Shown: one piece after another, positions 18,496 through 26,494 of the stretch
How positions within the stretch are numbered: the first letter of the stretch is position 1
Layout: the number at the start of each line of letters is the position of its first letter
Source of the DNA: Bacteroides sp. Marseille-P3684
GTDB lineage: Bacteria; Bacteroidota; Bacteroidia; Bacteroidales; Bacteroidaceae
Direction: 5' to 3'
Assembly: GCF_900291465.1 (NCBI RefSeq)
Contig: NZ_LT985808.1
Span: 3,172,539-3,236,538, forward strand
Length of the DNA stretch: 64,000 nucleotides
The notes under the pieces: model-generated
Database searches by the model: none
Told to the model about the DNA's origin: nothing
The model's input: only the letters and a program-made list of their open reading frames with translations
Position numbers and translations under genes: made by a program

Positions 18496-20311
18496 GGGAC
18501 ACTTTCATCTGGCAGTTCTTGCAATCGAAGTCGAGGCGGAAACGTCGTTCGTCGGAAGCGACCAGGTAGTAAGGCTCGCGGTAGGGGGAACGCCCCTTCT
18601 GACGCACCGGACACCAGCCCATGCTGTAGCGCAGGCAGTGCTTGCAGAACATCAGCACGGCGTCCTTCGGCGGACGTTTCTCAAAGGCGGGAGCGATGCG
18701 CAGGACTCCGCGTTCGCGGTAGAACTGCTCCGCCTGTCCGTTCATCACATTGCCCAGGTAGGTCAGCTCCTGCACGGGGAAGGGCACGGGACGGCGGCTG
18801 ATGCGTGCCGTCTCACGCGGACAGGTCATCCGGCGCACCTGCAACAGCTTGTCGACCACCCGACGACGCCAGTCCGTCAGGACCGATGCCGGGATGAACC
18901 ATTCACCCGACAGGGACAGGCGGATGGCGGAAGGCTCGAATGGCGTGTTGCCCAGCTTGTCCAGCTGACGGCGCAGGTTGTCCGCCTGCGGGGTGCGGGC
19001 AGGCTCCTTCGGGTAGTCAAAGCTCAGGACGGCACGCAGTCCGTCTTCGTCAGTCATGCCCAACATGAAGCCGAAGGGACACTCGCCCAGCTCGATGTCC
19101 ACCCGGATGCGCCGCTCGGCAGTCTTGTGCGAGAGTGCCTTGTCGAACGCCTGGTCGTAGTTGCGGAAGAGCACGGTGCGGGGCTTGATGCGCGGCATCT
19201 CCTGCGGATAGAGCCGGTTGCCCTCGGCACGGTTCACACGGAAGCCCTGCAACTTGCCGCGCTCGTCGATGAAGCACAGCCCGTCGCCATTGTTGAACGG
19301 CTTCACGCCAGCCACGGTCAGCCAGTTGCCGCGCACCTCCTTCACCGTGCCCATCTCCTCGCCCAGCGACTTGGGCGTATCGAACGAGAAGATATCCATG
19401 TTGCGTCCGTCCAGGAAGTAGTGGGTGAAGCCGCGGCTGAAGCTCTTGTCGAGCTGCGGACGGAAGTCCAGCCGGACCTCGCCCGACGAGGCACGCACGT
19501 ACTCCTTCCGTCGGCTGAACAGCTCGTCGAGCTTGCGGCGATAGGCAGCGGTGACGTTCTTCACATAAGCCACGTCCTTCAGCCGTCCCTCAATCTTGAG
19601 CGACGTGGCACCGGCATCGAGCAGCTCCTCCAGGCGGTCGCTCTGGTTGAGGTCCTTGAGCGAGAGGAGGTGCTTGTCGCGCACGATTTTCCGTCCGTCA
19701 GCGTCCTCCATGTCGAAGGCAAGGCGGCAGAACTGGGCACACTCACCGCGATTGGCACTGCGCCCAAAGCATGCCTGGGAGACGTAGCACTGTCCGCTGT
19801 AGCTCACGCACAGGGCACCGTGCACAAAGACCTCCAACGGCACATCGGGGCACTCCTCATGGATGCGGCGTATCTCGCCCAGTTCCAGCTCGCGTGCCAG
19901 GACTACCTGACGGAACCCCGTATCAGCCAGGAAGCGTACCTTCTCGGGCGTCCGGTTGTCCATCTGCGTGCTCGCATGGAGCGGGATGGGCGGAAGGTCG
20001 AGCTTCAGGATGCCCATGTCCTGCACGATGAGGGCATCCACCCCGATGCGGTAAAGCTCCCAAATCATCTCCTGCGTCTCCGCCAGCTCCTCGTCGCGCA
20101 GGATGGTGTTCACCGTCACGTAGATGCGGACGCGGAAGAGGTGGGCATAGTCCACCAGGGCAGCAATGTCCTCCAGCGTGTTGCCGGCAGCGGCACGTGC
20201 CCCGAAACGGGGAGCACCGATGTAGACGGCATCGGCTCCGTGGTCCACGGCTGCCCGTCCGCACTCCAGGTTCCGGGCAGGTGCCAGCAGTTCGATTTTG
20301 CGTGGTTTCAT
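18482..20311 (-). CDS. U32 family protein, RlhA/TrhP-like RNA hydroxylase or collagenase-type
   Basis: 609 residues. The U32 signature is complete at residues 160-178 (EVFVHGALCVSYSGQCYVS), followed by QACFGRSANRGECAQFCR, which supplies Cys ligands. A DUF3656-like middle domain and a C-terminal Cys cluster (CKHCLRYSMGWCP, FDCKNCQM) follow. Characterised U32 proteins (RlhA, TrhP) hydroxylate rRNA or tRNA using prephenate, and the length and extra domain fit the RlhA group better. The 'collagenase' label is historical. Its start codon shares one base with the metA stop, and its 3' end overlaps the next gene by 14 bp, so the three genes form one operon. Confidence 0.85.
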   Translation of the reverse strand: MKPRKIELLAPARNLECGRAAVDHGADAVYIGAPRFGARAAAGNTLEDIAALVDYAHLFRVRIYVTVNTILRDEELAETQEMIWELYRIGVDALIVQDMGILKLDLPPIPLHASTQMDNRTPEKVRFLADTGFRQVVLARELELGEIRRIHEECPDVPLEVFVHGALCVSYSGQCYVSQACFGRSANRGECAQFCRLAFDMEDADGRKIVRDKHLLSLKDLNQSDRLEELLDAGATSLKIEGRLKDVAYVKNVTAAYRRKLDELFSRRKEYVRASSGEVRLDFRPQLDKSFSRGFTHYFLDGRNMDIFSFDTPKSLGEEMGTVKEVRGNWLTVAGVKPFNNGDGLCFIDERGKLQGFRVNRAEGNRLYPQEMPRIKPRTVLFRNYDQAFDKALSHKTAERRIRVDIELGECPFGFMLGMTDEDGLRAVLSFDYPKEPARTPQADNLRRQLDKLGNTPFEPSAIRLSLSGEWFIPASVLTDWRRRVVDKLLQVRRMTCPRETARISRRPVPFPVQELTYLGNVMNGQAEQFYRERGVLRIAPAFEKRPPKDAVLMFCKHCLRYSMGWCPVRQKGRSPYREPYYLVASDERRFRLDFDCKNCQMKVSHETD

Positions 20312-21228
20312 CAGCGTATCTCGTTAATGTCGTAGGGAGTTTCCTGATAAACGTAATAGTTCAGCCAGTTGGAGAAGAGCAGGTTGGCATGGGCACGCCA
20401 GCGCACCAACGGGGGCTGCGAAGGGTCATCGCCGCGATAATAGTTCCGCGGCATGTCGATGGGCAGCCCTTTCGCCAGGTCGCGCTTGTACTCCCCGTCG
20501 AGCGTGTAGGGGGAATACTCGGAATGTCCCGTCACGAAGAACTCCCGTCCGCCTCTTGCCATGACCATGTAGACCCCAGCTTCGGGCGATTCGGAGAGGA
20601 TGTCCAGCTCGGGGCAACGCTCGATGTCCTCCCGACGTATCTCCGTATGGCGGCTGTGGGGAACATGGAACACGTCGTCGAACCCACGGAAGATGGGCAG
20701 CAGCGGACGGTTGACCGTATGCTCGAAGATGCCGAACATCTTGTGCGGCAGGTCATGCTTGGGGACACCGTAGTGGTGATACAGCCCTGCCTGTGCCGCC
20801 CAACATATATATAAGGTAGAGGTGACATGCGTCCGTGCCCAGTCGAAGATGGCAGACACCTCGCTCCAGTAGCTCACCTCCTCGAAAGGCATCTGCTCGA
20901 CAGGCGCCCCCGTGATAATCATCCCGTCGAAACGTTCGTTGCGCATCAGTTCGAAATCCTTGTAAAAGGCTTTCATGTGTTCGACGGGCGTGTTCTTCGG
21001 CGTATGGCTGCGCAGCTTCATGAACGACAGCTCAATCTGGAGCGGTGTGTTCGACAGCAGACGCACGAGGTCGGTCTCTGTGGTGATTTTCAGCGGCATC
21101 AGGTTGAGCACCACGATGCGCAGCGGACGGATGTCCTGCCGGCTCGCACGCGAATGGTCGAAAACGAAGATGTTCTCTTTCTTCAACAGTTCGATGGCCG
21201 GCAGTCTGTCAGGTAAATTTAAAGGCAT
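20311..21228 (-). CDS. metA: Homoserine O-acetyltransferase (MetA type)
   Basis: 305 residues, full length. The catalytic nucleophile is C142 (YICWAAQAG), and the His/Glu pair is in [18 protein letters not shown]. Residue 111 is Glu (ITGAPVEQM). Work on the family shows Glu111 selects acetyl-CoA, whereas Gly111 selects succinyl-CoA, so this enzyme should make O-acetylhomoserine for methionine synthesis. A perfect -7 box, TATCTTTG, lies 25 bp upstream of the start codon on the minus strand. I see no SAM riboswitch in the short leader. It is first in an operon with a U32 protein and a zinc-ribbon membrane protein. Confidence 0.95.
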   Translation of the reverse strand: MPLNLPDRLPAIELLKKENIFVFDHSRASRQDIRPLRIVVLNLMPLKITTETDLVRLLSNTPLQIELSFMKLRSHTPKNTPVEHMKAFYKDFELMRNERFDGMIITGAPVEQMPFEEVSYWSEVSAIFDWARTHVTSTLYICWAAQAGLYHHYGVPKHDLPHKMFGIFEHTVNRPLLPIFRGFDDVFHVPHSRHTEIRREDIERCPELDILSESPEAGVYMVMARGGREFFVTGHSEYSPYTLDGEYKRDLAKGLPIDMPRNYYRGDDPSQPPLVRWRAHANLLFSNWLNYYVYQETPYDINEIR

Positions 21229-21253
21229 AGTCAGTATCTTGAATTAAGCGTTG

Positions 21254-21261
21254 CAAAGATA
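21254..21261 (-). promoter_or_regulatory. -7 box of the metA operon
   Basis: TATCTTTGC on the minus strand is a perfect -7 box, 25 bp before the metA start. No good -33 TTTG is visible at the usual distance. Confidence 0.6.
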
Positions 21262-21318
21262 ATGACTTTTTGCATAGGCGGGACCATGAAGCCTTTGCCA
21301 AGTAAACAAAAAGGAATG

Positions 21319-21344
21319 TGTAGGGGCGAGCGGTCTGCTCGCCC
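21319..21344. repeat. Second copy of the GGGCGA palindromic unit
   Basis: TGTAGGGGCGA, 9 nt, TCGCCC is the inverse orientation of the unit at 4228-4253. It ends 19 bp before the 525-bp composite element. Confidence 0.6.
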
Positions 21345-21363
21345 GCCGTGTCGTGCAGGAGGC

Positions 21364-21888
21364 ATTTGACAAAATGTCAAACGAAGGCGCTGAGACTGCC
21401 CACGCCTGCACCAAAATACGATTTGGTGGATTTCGTGGCATTCTCAGGCGATTTGCAAAATACAGATTGCCGTCGGTTCGACCCGAATACTGCCATGCAG
21501 GAAGGTCCCAAGCCCTGTGTCTTTCCCGACTGACATCTTCCGCTTCCTGAAGTACGCTTTATGAAAGCTTCCGATTTATTGACACACCTCCCCTTCCAGC
21601 GAATGAAACTTGCACTTTTTGCATTTCCTTCTCCAAAGATTTGACTTTCGCGGACGAAACAATATTGTTTGAGAGATGAAACTATATTGTTTGACGAGTC
21701 AAACACAAGTGTTTCGCGGACGAAACAATATTGTTCGGGCATCAAAATGTAAAGATTCCGAAATTCAACTGTATAGTTTTCTAAAATAAGACGCTTTTTC
21801 CGGCATTTTCGTTTGCATTCATTTGCAATTGCGAGCTGGTTTGACTGATTTTCGAAAAGTACGCGTTAGCTGAAATGGTGTATTTGGG
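21364..21888 (+). repeat. 525-bp composite repeat element, copy 1
   Basis: The left end (21364-21469) aligns over about 106 bp, with one gap and about four-fifths identity, to 59321-59427 of copy 2; CAGGCGATTTGCAAAATACA is identical. The right end (about 21840-21888) shares CGCGTTAGCTGAAA and TTTGGG with copy 2. The conserved outer edges are 525 bp apart in both copies. An AAACAATATTGTTT palindrome array lies at the same offset in each. The centre is diverged. A 122-codon minus-strand frame crosses it, but its protein is not conserved in copy 2 apart from QSVFCKSPEN, so I treat the element as non-coding. Confidence 0.85.
21635..21736. repeat. 22-bp-period palindrome array, type C, copy 1
   Basis: Palindromes begin at 21657 (AAACAATATTGTTT), 21679 (AAACTATATTGTTT), 21701 (AAACACAAGTGTTT) and 21723 (AAACAATATTGTTC), each exactly 22 bp from the next. 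A degenerate unit (AAAGATTTGACTTT) precedes at 21635. The 8-bp spacers are not conserved. Confidence 0.92.
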
Positions 21889-22133
21889 AAATAAAGGAAG
21901 CGAATACGATGTTTGAGGGAGCAAAATGACAGTAGAGTTTACTATTGGCCAAGACGCTCTTGTTCCTCTTTTGCAGCTCCTTTGCCACGATAATCTTTCT
22001 TGCTACGAAGCACGTATGAAATGCTGAGTTGTAACAAGTGCGAACCTCCCTTCCTGTCCTCCGTTTGCACAACACCGTTGACCACCAGAACCAGCTACCA
22101 TACATTTTACGGCAGCGGCACATACACAAACCG

Positions 22134-22217
22134 TTGGCTAAAATTACGGAGATTTATTATATGACGGATGACTTTTGCAAGGAATTTGCTAAAATCCTGG
22201 AAAAATACATGGCTGAG
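22134..22217 (+). pseudogene. IS982-family transposase, 5' remnant
   Basis: The conceptual translation LAKITEIYYMTDDFCKEFAK, then ILEKYMAE, matches my memory of the N-terminus of Bacteroides IS982-type transposases. The match stops after about 28 residues and the frame ends at 22257, so most of the gene is missing. No inverted repeats were found. It lies between the composite repeat element and the XRE gene, consistent with an insertion hot spot. Identification rests on a short stretch and needs a protein search. Confidence 0.45.
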
Positions 22218-22332
22218 ATGTTCCTTGGGATGAATATATTGTGCTATCCTTTATCATAACTATTGGATATTTAACTACTAAAAGTTGTACAATCTATAAG
22301 TTGTATACACCTTTGTGGAGAAACTGCAAAAG

Positions 22333-22413
22333 ATGGAACAAGTGCGCAATTTCTTACTCAATGAACATATCATCGATAACGAGAGTTTTATTGACTACAT
22401 GAGTGAACTGTAA
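22333..22413 (+). CDS. 26-codon ORF before the XRE gene, possible gene remnant
   Basis: The product would be MEQVRNFLLNEHIIDNESFI plus DYMSEL. The frame stays open upstream to 22300 without another ATG (VVYTFVEKLQK). It ends 16 bp before the XRE start codon. It could be the C-terminal remnant of a toxin-like partner gene or a real small protein. The sequence alone does not decide. Confidence 0.35.
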   Translation: MEQVRNFLLNEHIIDNESFIDYMSEL

Positions 22414-22429
22414 TAAAAAGGAGGTCATT

Positions 22430-22738
22430 ATGAACGCTGTACTAGAGAAACTGGAAGCTTATTCCTCGACAACGCCATCGAACTGGAGGAAAGAAGCAGA
22501 ACAACGGCAGGCTGATAAAGAATGGGTAAGATATTCCCAAATGATAGCCATAAAGATGCTGAACCGTATGGAGGAACTTGGGTTGACCCAAACTAAACTT
22601 GCTGAACGCATGGGATGCAGTCAGCAATATGTCTCCAAAGTGCTTCGTGGCAAAGAAAACCTCTCGCTGGAGACACTGTGCAAAATCGAAAATGCCTTAA
22701 ATCTGCAAATCGTACGGGAACCCGAACCTGCAGTATAG
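22430..22738 (+). CDS. XRE-family helix-turn-helix protein, antitoxin-like
   Basis: 102 residues from the ATG at 22430, which has an unusually good Shine-Dalgarno sequence (AAAGGAGG) 6 bp upstream. The upstream ATG at 22403 lacks one. The Cro/C1-type HTH spans about residues 50-98 (LGLTQTKLAERMGCSQQYVS, LSLETLCKIENAL). The N-terminal helix (WRKEAEQRQADKEW) is typical of HigA-like antitoxins. Only a 26-codon ORF lies directly upstream, so a toxin partner may have been lost. Confidence 0.8.
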   Translation: MNAVLEKLEAYSSTTPSNWRKEAEQRQADKEWVRYSQMIAIKMLNRMEELGLTQTKLAERMGCSQQYVSKVLRGKENLSLETLCKIENALNLQIVREPEPAV

Positions 22739-22755
22739 GGAAAGCAAATAAACGA

Positions 22756-22796
22756 AAAGAGCCGTCATCAAGACTCATCATCTTGACACGGCCCTT
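22756..22796. terminator. Bidirectional terminator
   Basis: GCCGTCATCAAGA / TCTTGACACGGC forms a stem between two convergent genes. An A-rich flank lies on one side and CCCTT on the other. Confidence 0.7.
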
Positions 22797-22835
22797 CGCT
22801 GTGTTATTAAACCCAAACAAAAAAAAAATCGGTTG

Positions 22836-23945
22836 TTACTTTGAGTCGCGGCCTTCCAGCTCCGTCAGCTGATAGACGGCAAAGAGCATGTCATTGGTGC
22901 TCATTCCGCCAATACGGTCGCGGAGGAACCTGGCAGCACGCTGACGGATGGCAGGGTCATCGGTCTTGACCAGCTTGGCAAGGTTGGATGTCAGCAGACT
23001 CTGCAACGTCTCGTCCAGCGAAGCATATTCCTTCTCGCACAAGTCCAGGTAGGCATTCAGGTCTCCCTGGGCATGACATTCGATGAAACGGAAGCAGGCG
23101 TCGTATTTTTTATCCGTGTTCAGTCCGAGCCGGTTCACATCACCCTTTGTCAACTCATAGGCTGCTGCATCATAAGGAATACTTCCCGAGAAAGAACCGT
23201 ACACCTGTGATTGATACAAGCGGGAGATAATGCCCTCTATCTCCTGACGCATGTCAGCATCAAATTCATTCCGGTGCTCCACCATGAAACGGGCAGCCTC
23301 ATCCGTCGGCGACTCGACGAATTGCTGGTACACGAACAGATTCTTCGGCGACAAGCGGTCGGCATCACCCAATCCCTTGTAGTAGTCGCGCACCATATCG
23401 GCAGCTTCCTTGGCTTTAGCCTCCCTTTCCGAACGTTGTCTCGACTCGTTTGCCTCCGCCATCTTCAGCGACGCATAGGCAGCAATGAGTTCCGGTGTAC
23501 GTTCGCCACCATCATAACGTGCCTTCAGCTTCTCCGGACTCTTGTTCGGATCTATCCGACGGTCGATGTCATTGATGAAAGCCTGCCCTTCTTCATAACC
23601 GGTCTTGGTCAGAAGGACCTTCTTGTCCGTATTCAGGACAATGAACGTCGGCAGGTACTGCACTTTATAAAGGTCTGCCAGTTCCTTCCCCTCCTTTTCA
23701 GAGTTGAGCTTGATGCAGACGAACTTCTCGTTCATGTAGTCGCCCACCGCCTTCTGCGGGAACACATCGCGTGTCATCATCTTGCAGGGACCGCACCAGT
23801 CGGTGTAGAAGTCAATGAACACCATCTTGTTTTCAGCCTTGGCGGCTGCCAATGCTTCATCGAACGTGATGGAGCGGAAATTAGTCTGAGCCAAGCCCGG
23901 CAGCGCCAGGAGGGCTGCCAGGGCTGTGAGAATTTGTTTTTTCAT
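22836..23945 (-). CDS. Secreted thioredoxin-fold protein of the SusCD operon
   Basis: 369 residues. The signal peptide ends at LAQ (about residue 20). The thioredoxin domain runs to about residue 130, with active site DWCGPCK at about 48-54 and cis-Pro loop YLPTFIVL. A helical C-terminal half of about 220 residues (EREAKAKEAADMVRDYYKGL) is not part of thioredoxin. The CxxC implies disulfide reduction or thiol exchange in the periplasm. It is the last gene of the SusC-SusD-DUF4843-PKD operon, separated from the PKD gene by 97 bp containing a strong hairpin. Confidence 0.85.
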   Translation of the reverse strand: MKKQILTALAALLALPGLAQTNFRSITFDEALAAAKAENKMVFIDFYTDWCGPCKMMTRDVFPQKAVGDYMNEKFVCIKLNSEKEGKELADLYKVQYLPTFIVLNTDKKVLLTKTGYEEGQAFINDIDRRIDPNKSPEKLKARYDGGERTPELIAAYASLKMAEANESRQRSEREAKAKEAADMVRDYYKGLGDADRLSPKNLFVYQQFVESPTDEAARFMVEHRNEFDADMRQEIEGIISRLYQSQVYGSFSGSIPYDAAAYELTKGDVNRLGLNTDKKYDACFRFIECHAQGDLNAYLDLCEKEYASLDETLQSLLTSNLAKLVKTDDPAIRQRAARFLRDRIGGMSTNDMLFAVYQLTELEGRDSK

Positions 23946-23980
23946 ACAGGTTATTTTAGGTTTTCAACTTTTGCAGGTTA

Positions 23981-24025
23981 CAGTTGGCAAGGAGACAAAC
24001 GGACGGGTCCACTCCTTGCCAACTG
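23981..24025 (-). terminator. Intra-operon hairpin (attenuator-like)
   Basis: A perfect 14-bp inverted repeat (CAGTTGGCAAGGAG / CTCCTTGCCAACTG) with a 17-nt loop lies between the PKD-like gene and the thioredoxin gene. There is no U tract, so it may stabilise the upstream mRNA or reduce read-through rather than stop it fully. Confidence 0.65.
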
Positions 24026-24042
24026 ACAGTAGGTTTGGCAGA

Positions 24043-25629
24043 TTAGTCCGAGAAGGGGAACGTGTTCGTATTGCCCAGCATCTCTTCAAATCCCAGGTTA
24101 CTTCCGGTGATATCCTTTTGCGGAGAGAGATAGCGTACCGACTTCACCTTGCCCGTACCTTCCAGGGTCAGTCCCGGAGCAGCAATGGGCTGTCCGCCGT
24201 TCATCTGCTCTTCTTCGTAGAAATACAGCTTGTAATTGTATCCCTCCTGCGTGCCGACAATGAATGTGTCGAAATTGTACGTCGCGCTTATCATCCCCAG
24301 GAAACCGAGATACTGGTTGGTCACGAAGGTCACGGTTTCCGACGTCGGAATGCCGGTCAACGGGATTTCCAGTTCCGTACCCTGCGTCAGACTGTAGGCA
24401 TACAACTTGTTCCCGTCCACACAGTAGATGTAGGAAGCCGTACGTCCGTTAGCCGCCACGATGTCGCTCTTTGCCAGATGGAGAGAGGAGTCGAGGGTGA
24501 CAATCCGTTCGATGGCATTTCCCAACGAATTGCTCTGTATCAGGTAGCGTTCGCCCTTGGACGGCGACTCGCACAGGAACCATCCGAGATTGGTTCCCCC
24601 GGTAGAATTTACACCGGAAGCCAGGCATTCCAAGTCCGTCGGATAATCGCTCTGGATATCCTCCCCGGATGTATCGGTTGCAACGGTGGAAGAGGACACA
24701 TTGAAGTCGGCAATCATCAACCGATGTTCAGTATTGCTCCAATACATGATTCCGTTTGTCCATCCGATAATCTGGACGAACTTGCTGCCACCAGCACAAG
24801 AGGGATATCCCAGTTTTCCGGTACTCTCAGCCTCACCGGAGAAGGTTGCCCCATAGGAACGTATGCCGGTGTTGGAGATGTAGCACTGGTAGAAGTAAGC
24901 CATGAAATAACCATAGGGAATCTCATTGTCATCCATCGGACCGCTGAAGAACAGGTTGTCGCGGTTGAACACCTCAGTCAGGTCCTCCGAACGGAATCCC
25001 TTGTAATCTCGGCTCTCCGTCGTGACATGAACGAAGTTGTCCACAGCCAGTTCGTTGCTTCCCGGGTCGACATACTCTCCATTATAGAGGATGGACAGGT
25101 TACAGGGCTTTCCCTTCATGGGGGCACCCGTGCCGACTTCTATGACATCCGTCAGCAGTTCTTCGTTGTAGCAGTCAAGGTCCGTATTGCCGTCCGGCGT
25201 CTCCTTCAGAATGTAAAAACCTTGCGAATAGCTGGTGGAGGTGTGCAACAGGACGGAAGCATACTGCGCAAAATCATTGCTCTGCGCACGCACTTCGAGC
25301 ACGACCCGATAGTCTCCCGAAGGAAGCTCCACGACATAATCAGGTTCCTTGTCCGTCGATATCAGATAATCCCGGTAATCGATATTAACAGCAGTAGCAT
25401 CAAACAGATACCAGGTATACGTCAGGTCATCTGCTGCGTAAGCTGTCTGGACCGTCGGTTTGATGACATCCTTCAGGTTGATGCCGACGTATGAACGGAC
25501 GCTGTACTCCTCTTCCAGGTTTTCAATCACAATGTCGCTGACGTCGAGCGTAGCCAGGGTCGAGTCATCTTCCGTACAGGCGGAAAACGAGAGGAGCATG
25601 AACAGTAAGGGGTAGAATATCTTTTTCAT
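24043..25629 (-). CDS. PKD-like surface lipoprotein of the SusCD operon
   Basis: 528 residues with lipobox FSAC followed by TEDDS, an acidic surface-export-like signal. The N-terminal part has Ig/PKD-like strands (YTWYLFDATAV, YRVVLEVRAQSNDF). The remainder contains repeated short motifs such as YLIQSN, KLYAYSLTQG and YNYKLYFYEEEQ, suggesting a beta-propeller-like fold. It fits the PKD-like family lipoproteins encoded after DUF4843 genes in Bacteroidales SusCD operons. It probably covers or extends the SusD side of the transporter. It starts 24 bp after the DUF4843 gene. Confidence 0.75.
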   Translation of the reverse strand: MKKIFYPLLFMLLSFSACTEDDSTLATLDVSDIVIENLEEEYSVRSYVGINLKDVIKPTVQTAYAADDLTYTWYLFDATAVNIDYRDYLISTDKEPDYVVELPSGDYRVVLEVRAQSNDFAQYASVLLHTSTSYSQGFYILKETPDGNTDLDCYNEELLTDVIEVGTGAPMKGKPCNLSILYNGEYVDPGSNELAVDNFVHVTTESRDYKGFRSEDLTEVFNRDNLFFSGPMDDNEIPYGYFMAYFYQCYISNTGIRSYGATFSGEAESTGKLGYPSCAGGSKFVQIIGWTNGIMYWSNTEHRLMIADFNVSSSTVATDTSGEDIQSDYPTDLECLASGVNSTGGTNLGWFLCESPSKGERYLIQSNSLGNAIERIVTLDSSLHLAKSDIVAANGRTASYIYCVDGNKLYAYSLTQGTELEIPLTGIPTSETVTFVTNQYLGFLGMISATYNFDTFIVGTQEGYNYKLYFYEEEQMNGGQPIAAPGLTLEGTGKVKSVRYLSPQKDITGSNLGFEEMLGNTNTFPFSD

Positions 25630-25653
25630 GATTCAATGCGTTTTTAGTGATGA

Positions 25654-26475
25654 TTAGTACCAGGGTTCAGGGTCGAAAGATACCGGTTCGCCGTCGGGTT
25701 CTCTGTAGATGTCGAGTCCGGCGTCCAGACGTTTTTGATTTTCTTCCTCCAACTTCTCGATGAACCACTGGCTGAGGTAGGTGACGTAGTTCGAATCGCC
25801 GGCAAACAGTTCGTCCAGATAATCCTCATCCCAGCTGTTTCCGGTCCATTCGATCATCAACTGGTGTTTCAGCTCGGTATAAGTACCAAAGTTGTTGTCG
25901 CCATAATGAGTATCCCAGTTAGCCGGTTTGGCCATGTGACTGCTGATGACCAGCGTGTGGGTGGAGAAGGCTTCGTAACCCGGCTTGAAGTAGCCGTTGT
26001 CCTTGAAGGTGAACTGCAAGTTGACATTGCCGTCATCCAATGAAGCATCACGCAGCACCACGATGGGGATGAGCGCCTTGTTCTGATTGGCGGGGATAAA
26101 GGATTTCGACAGCAATTGCGGGTCGTCGAAGGGAACAAAATGTACGCCCGGAACGGCATCGGCTTCACCGGTGGATATCTGCTCCAGCTCTACCGGACGG
26201 TCGTAGTCAAACAGACGTCCCATGGTCCCCACTTCAAACCATACCGTGTCGGTGGTCAGCTCTTCACCGACGGTGGCACTGCGCAAGGCAAATGAGTAGG
26301 CAGTCTCCAGCATATTCTCTTCGATGTCTTCGGCAAGGGTCACCTCTCCGTTGTAATTATAATAGATGAAGTTGAGCCGTGGCTCCTCCAGGACAATCGG
26401 GGTGAGGTCCTTCTCACAGGAAGCCGTTGCCAGCAGACAGGCAAGGGCGGACAGTGTATGAATGAGTCTTTTCAT
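25654..26475 (-). CDS. DUF4843-type lipoprotein
   Basis: 273 residues with lipobox ATASC followed by EKD. Features of DUF4843 proteins are present: an early LNFIYYNYNGE strand, a central GVHFVPFDDPQL motif with later LIPIVVLRDASL, and a C-terminal WDTHYGDNNFGTYTELKHQL segment where the family contacts water-exposed partners. It is an outer-membrane accessory lipoprotein of the SusCD complex. It lies 19 bp after susD. Confidence 0.75.
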   Translation of the reverse strand: MKRLIHTLSALACLLATASCEKDLTPIVLEEPRLNFIYYNYNGEVTLAEDIEENMLETAYSFALRSATVGEELTTDTVWFEVGTMGRLFDYDRPVELEQISTGEADAVPGVHFVPFDDPQLLSKSFIPANQNKALIPIVVLRDASLDDGNVNLQFTFKDNGYFKPGYEAFSTHTLVISSHMAKPANWDTHYGDNNFGTYTELKHQLMIEWTGNSWDEDYLDELFAGDSNYVTYLSQWFIEKLEEENQKRLDAGLDIYREPDGEPVSFDPEPWY

Positions 26476-26494
26476 AAGTCTTCAAAACAAGGGT

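Noticed and set aside
21229-21253. SAM riboswitch upstream of metA
   Set aside because: The leader is only about 20 nt long and shows no riboswitch-like structure.
21377-21745. 122-codon minus-strand frame sharing QSVFCKSPEN with a frame at 59075-59422
   Set aside because: Only the identical DNA block gives the match; the rest of the two proteins is unrelated and crosses the palindrome arrays.
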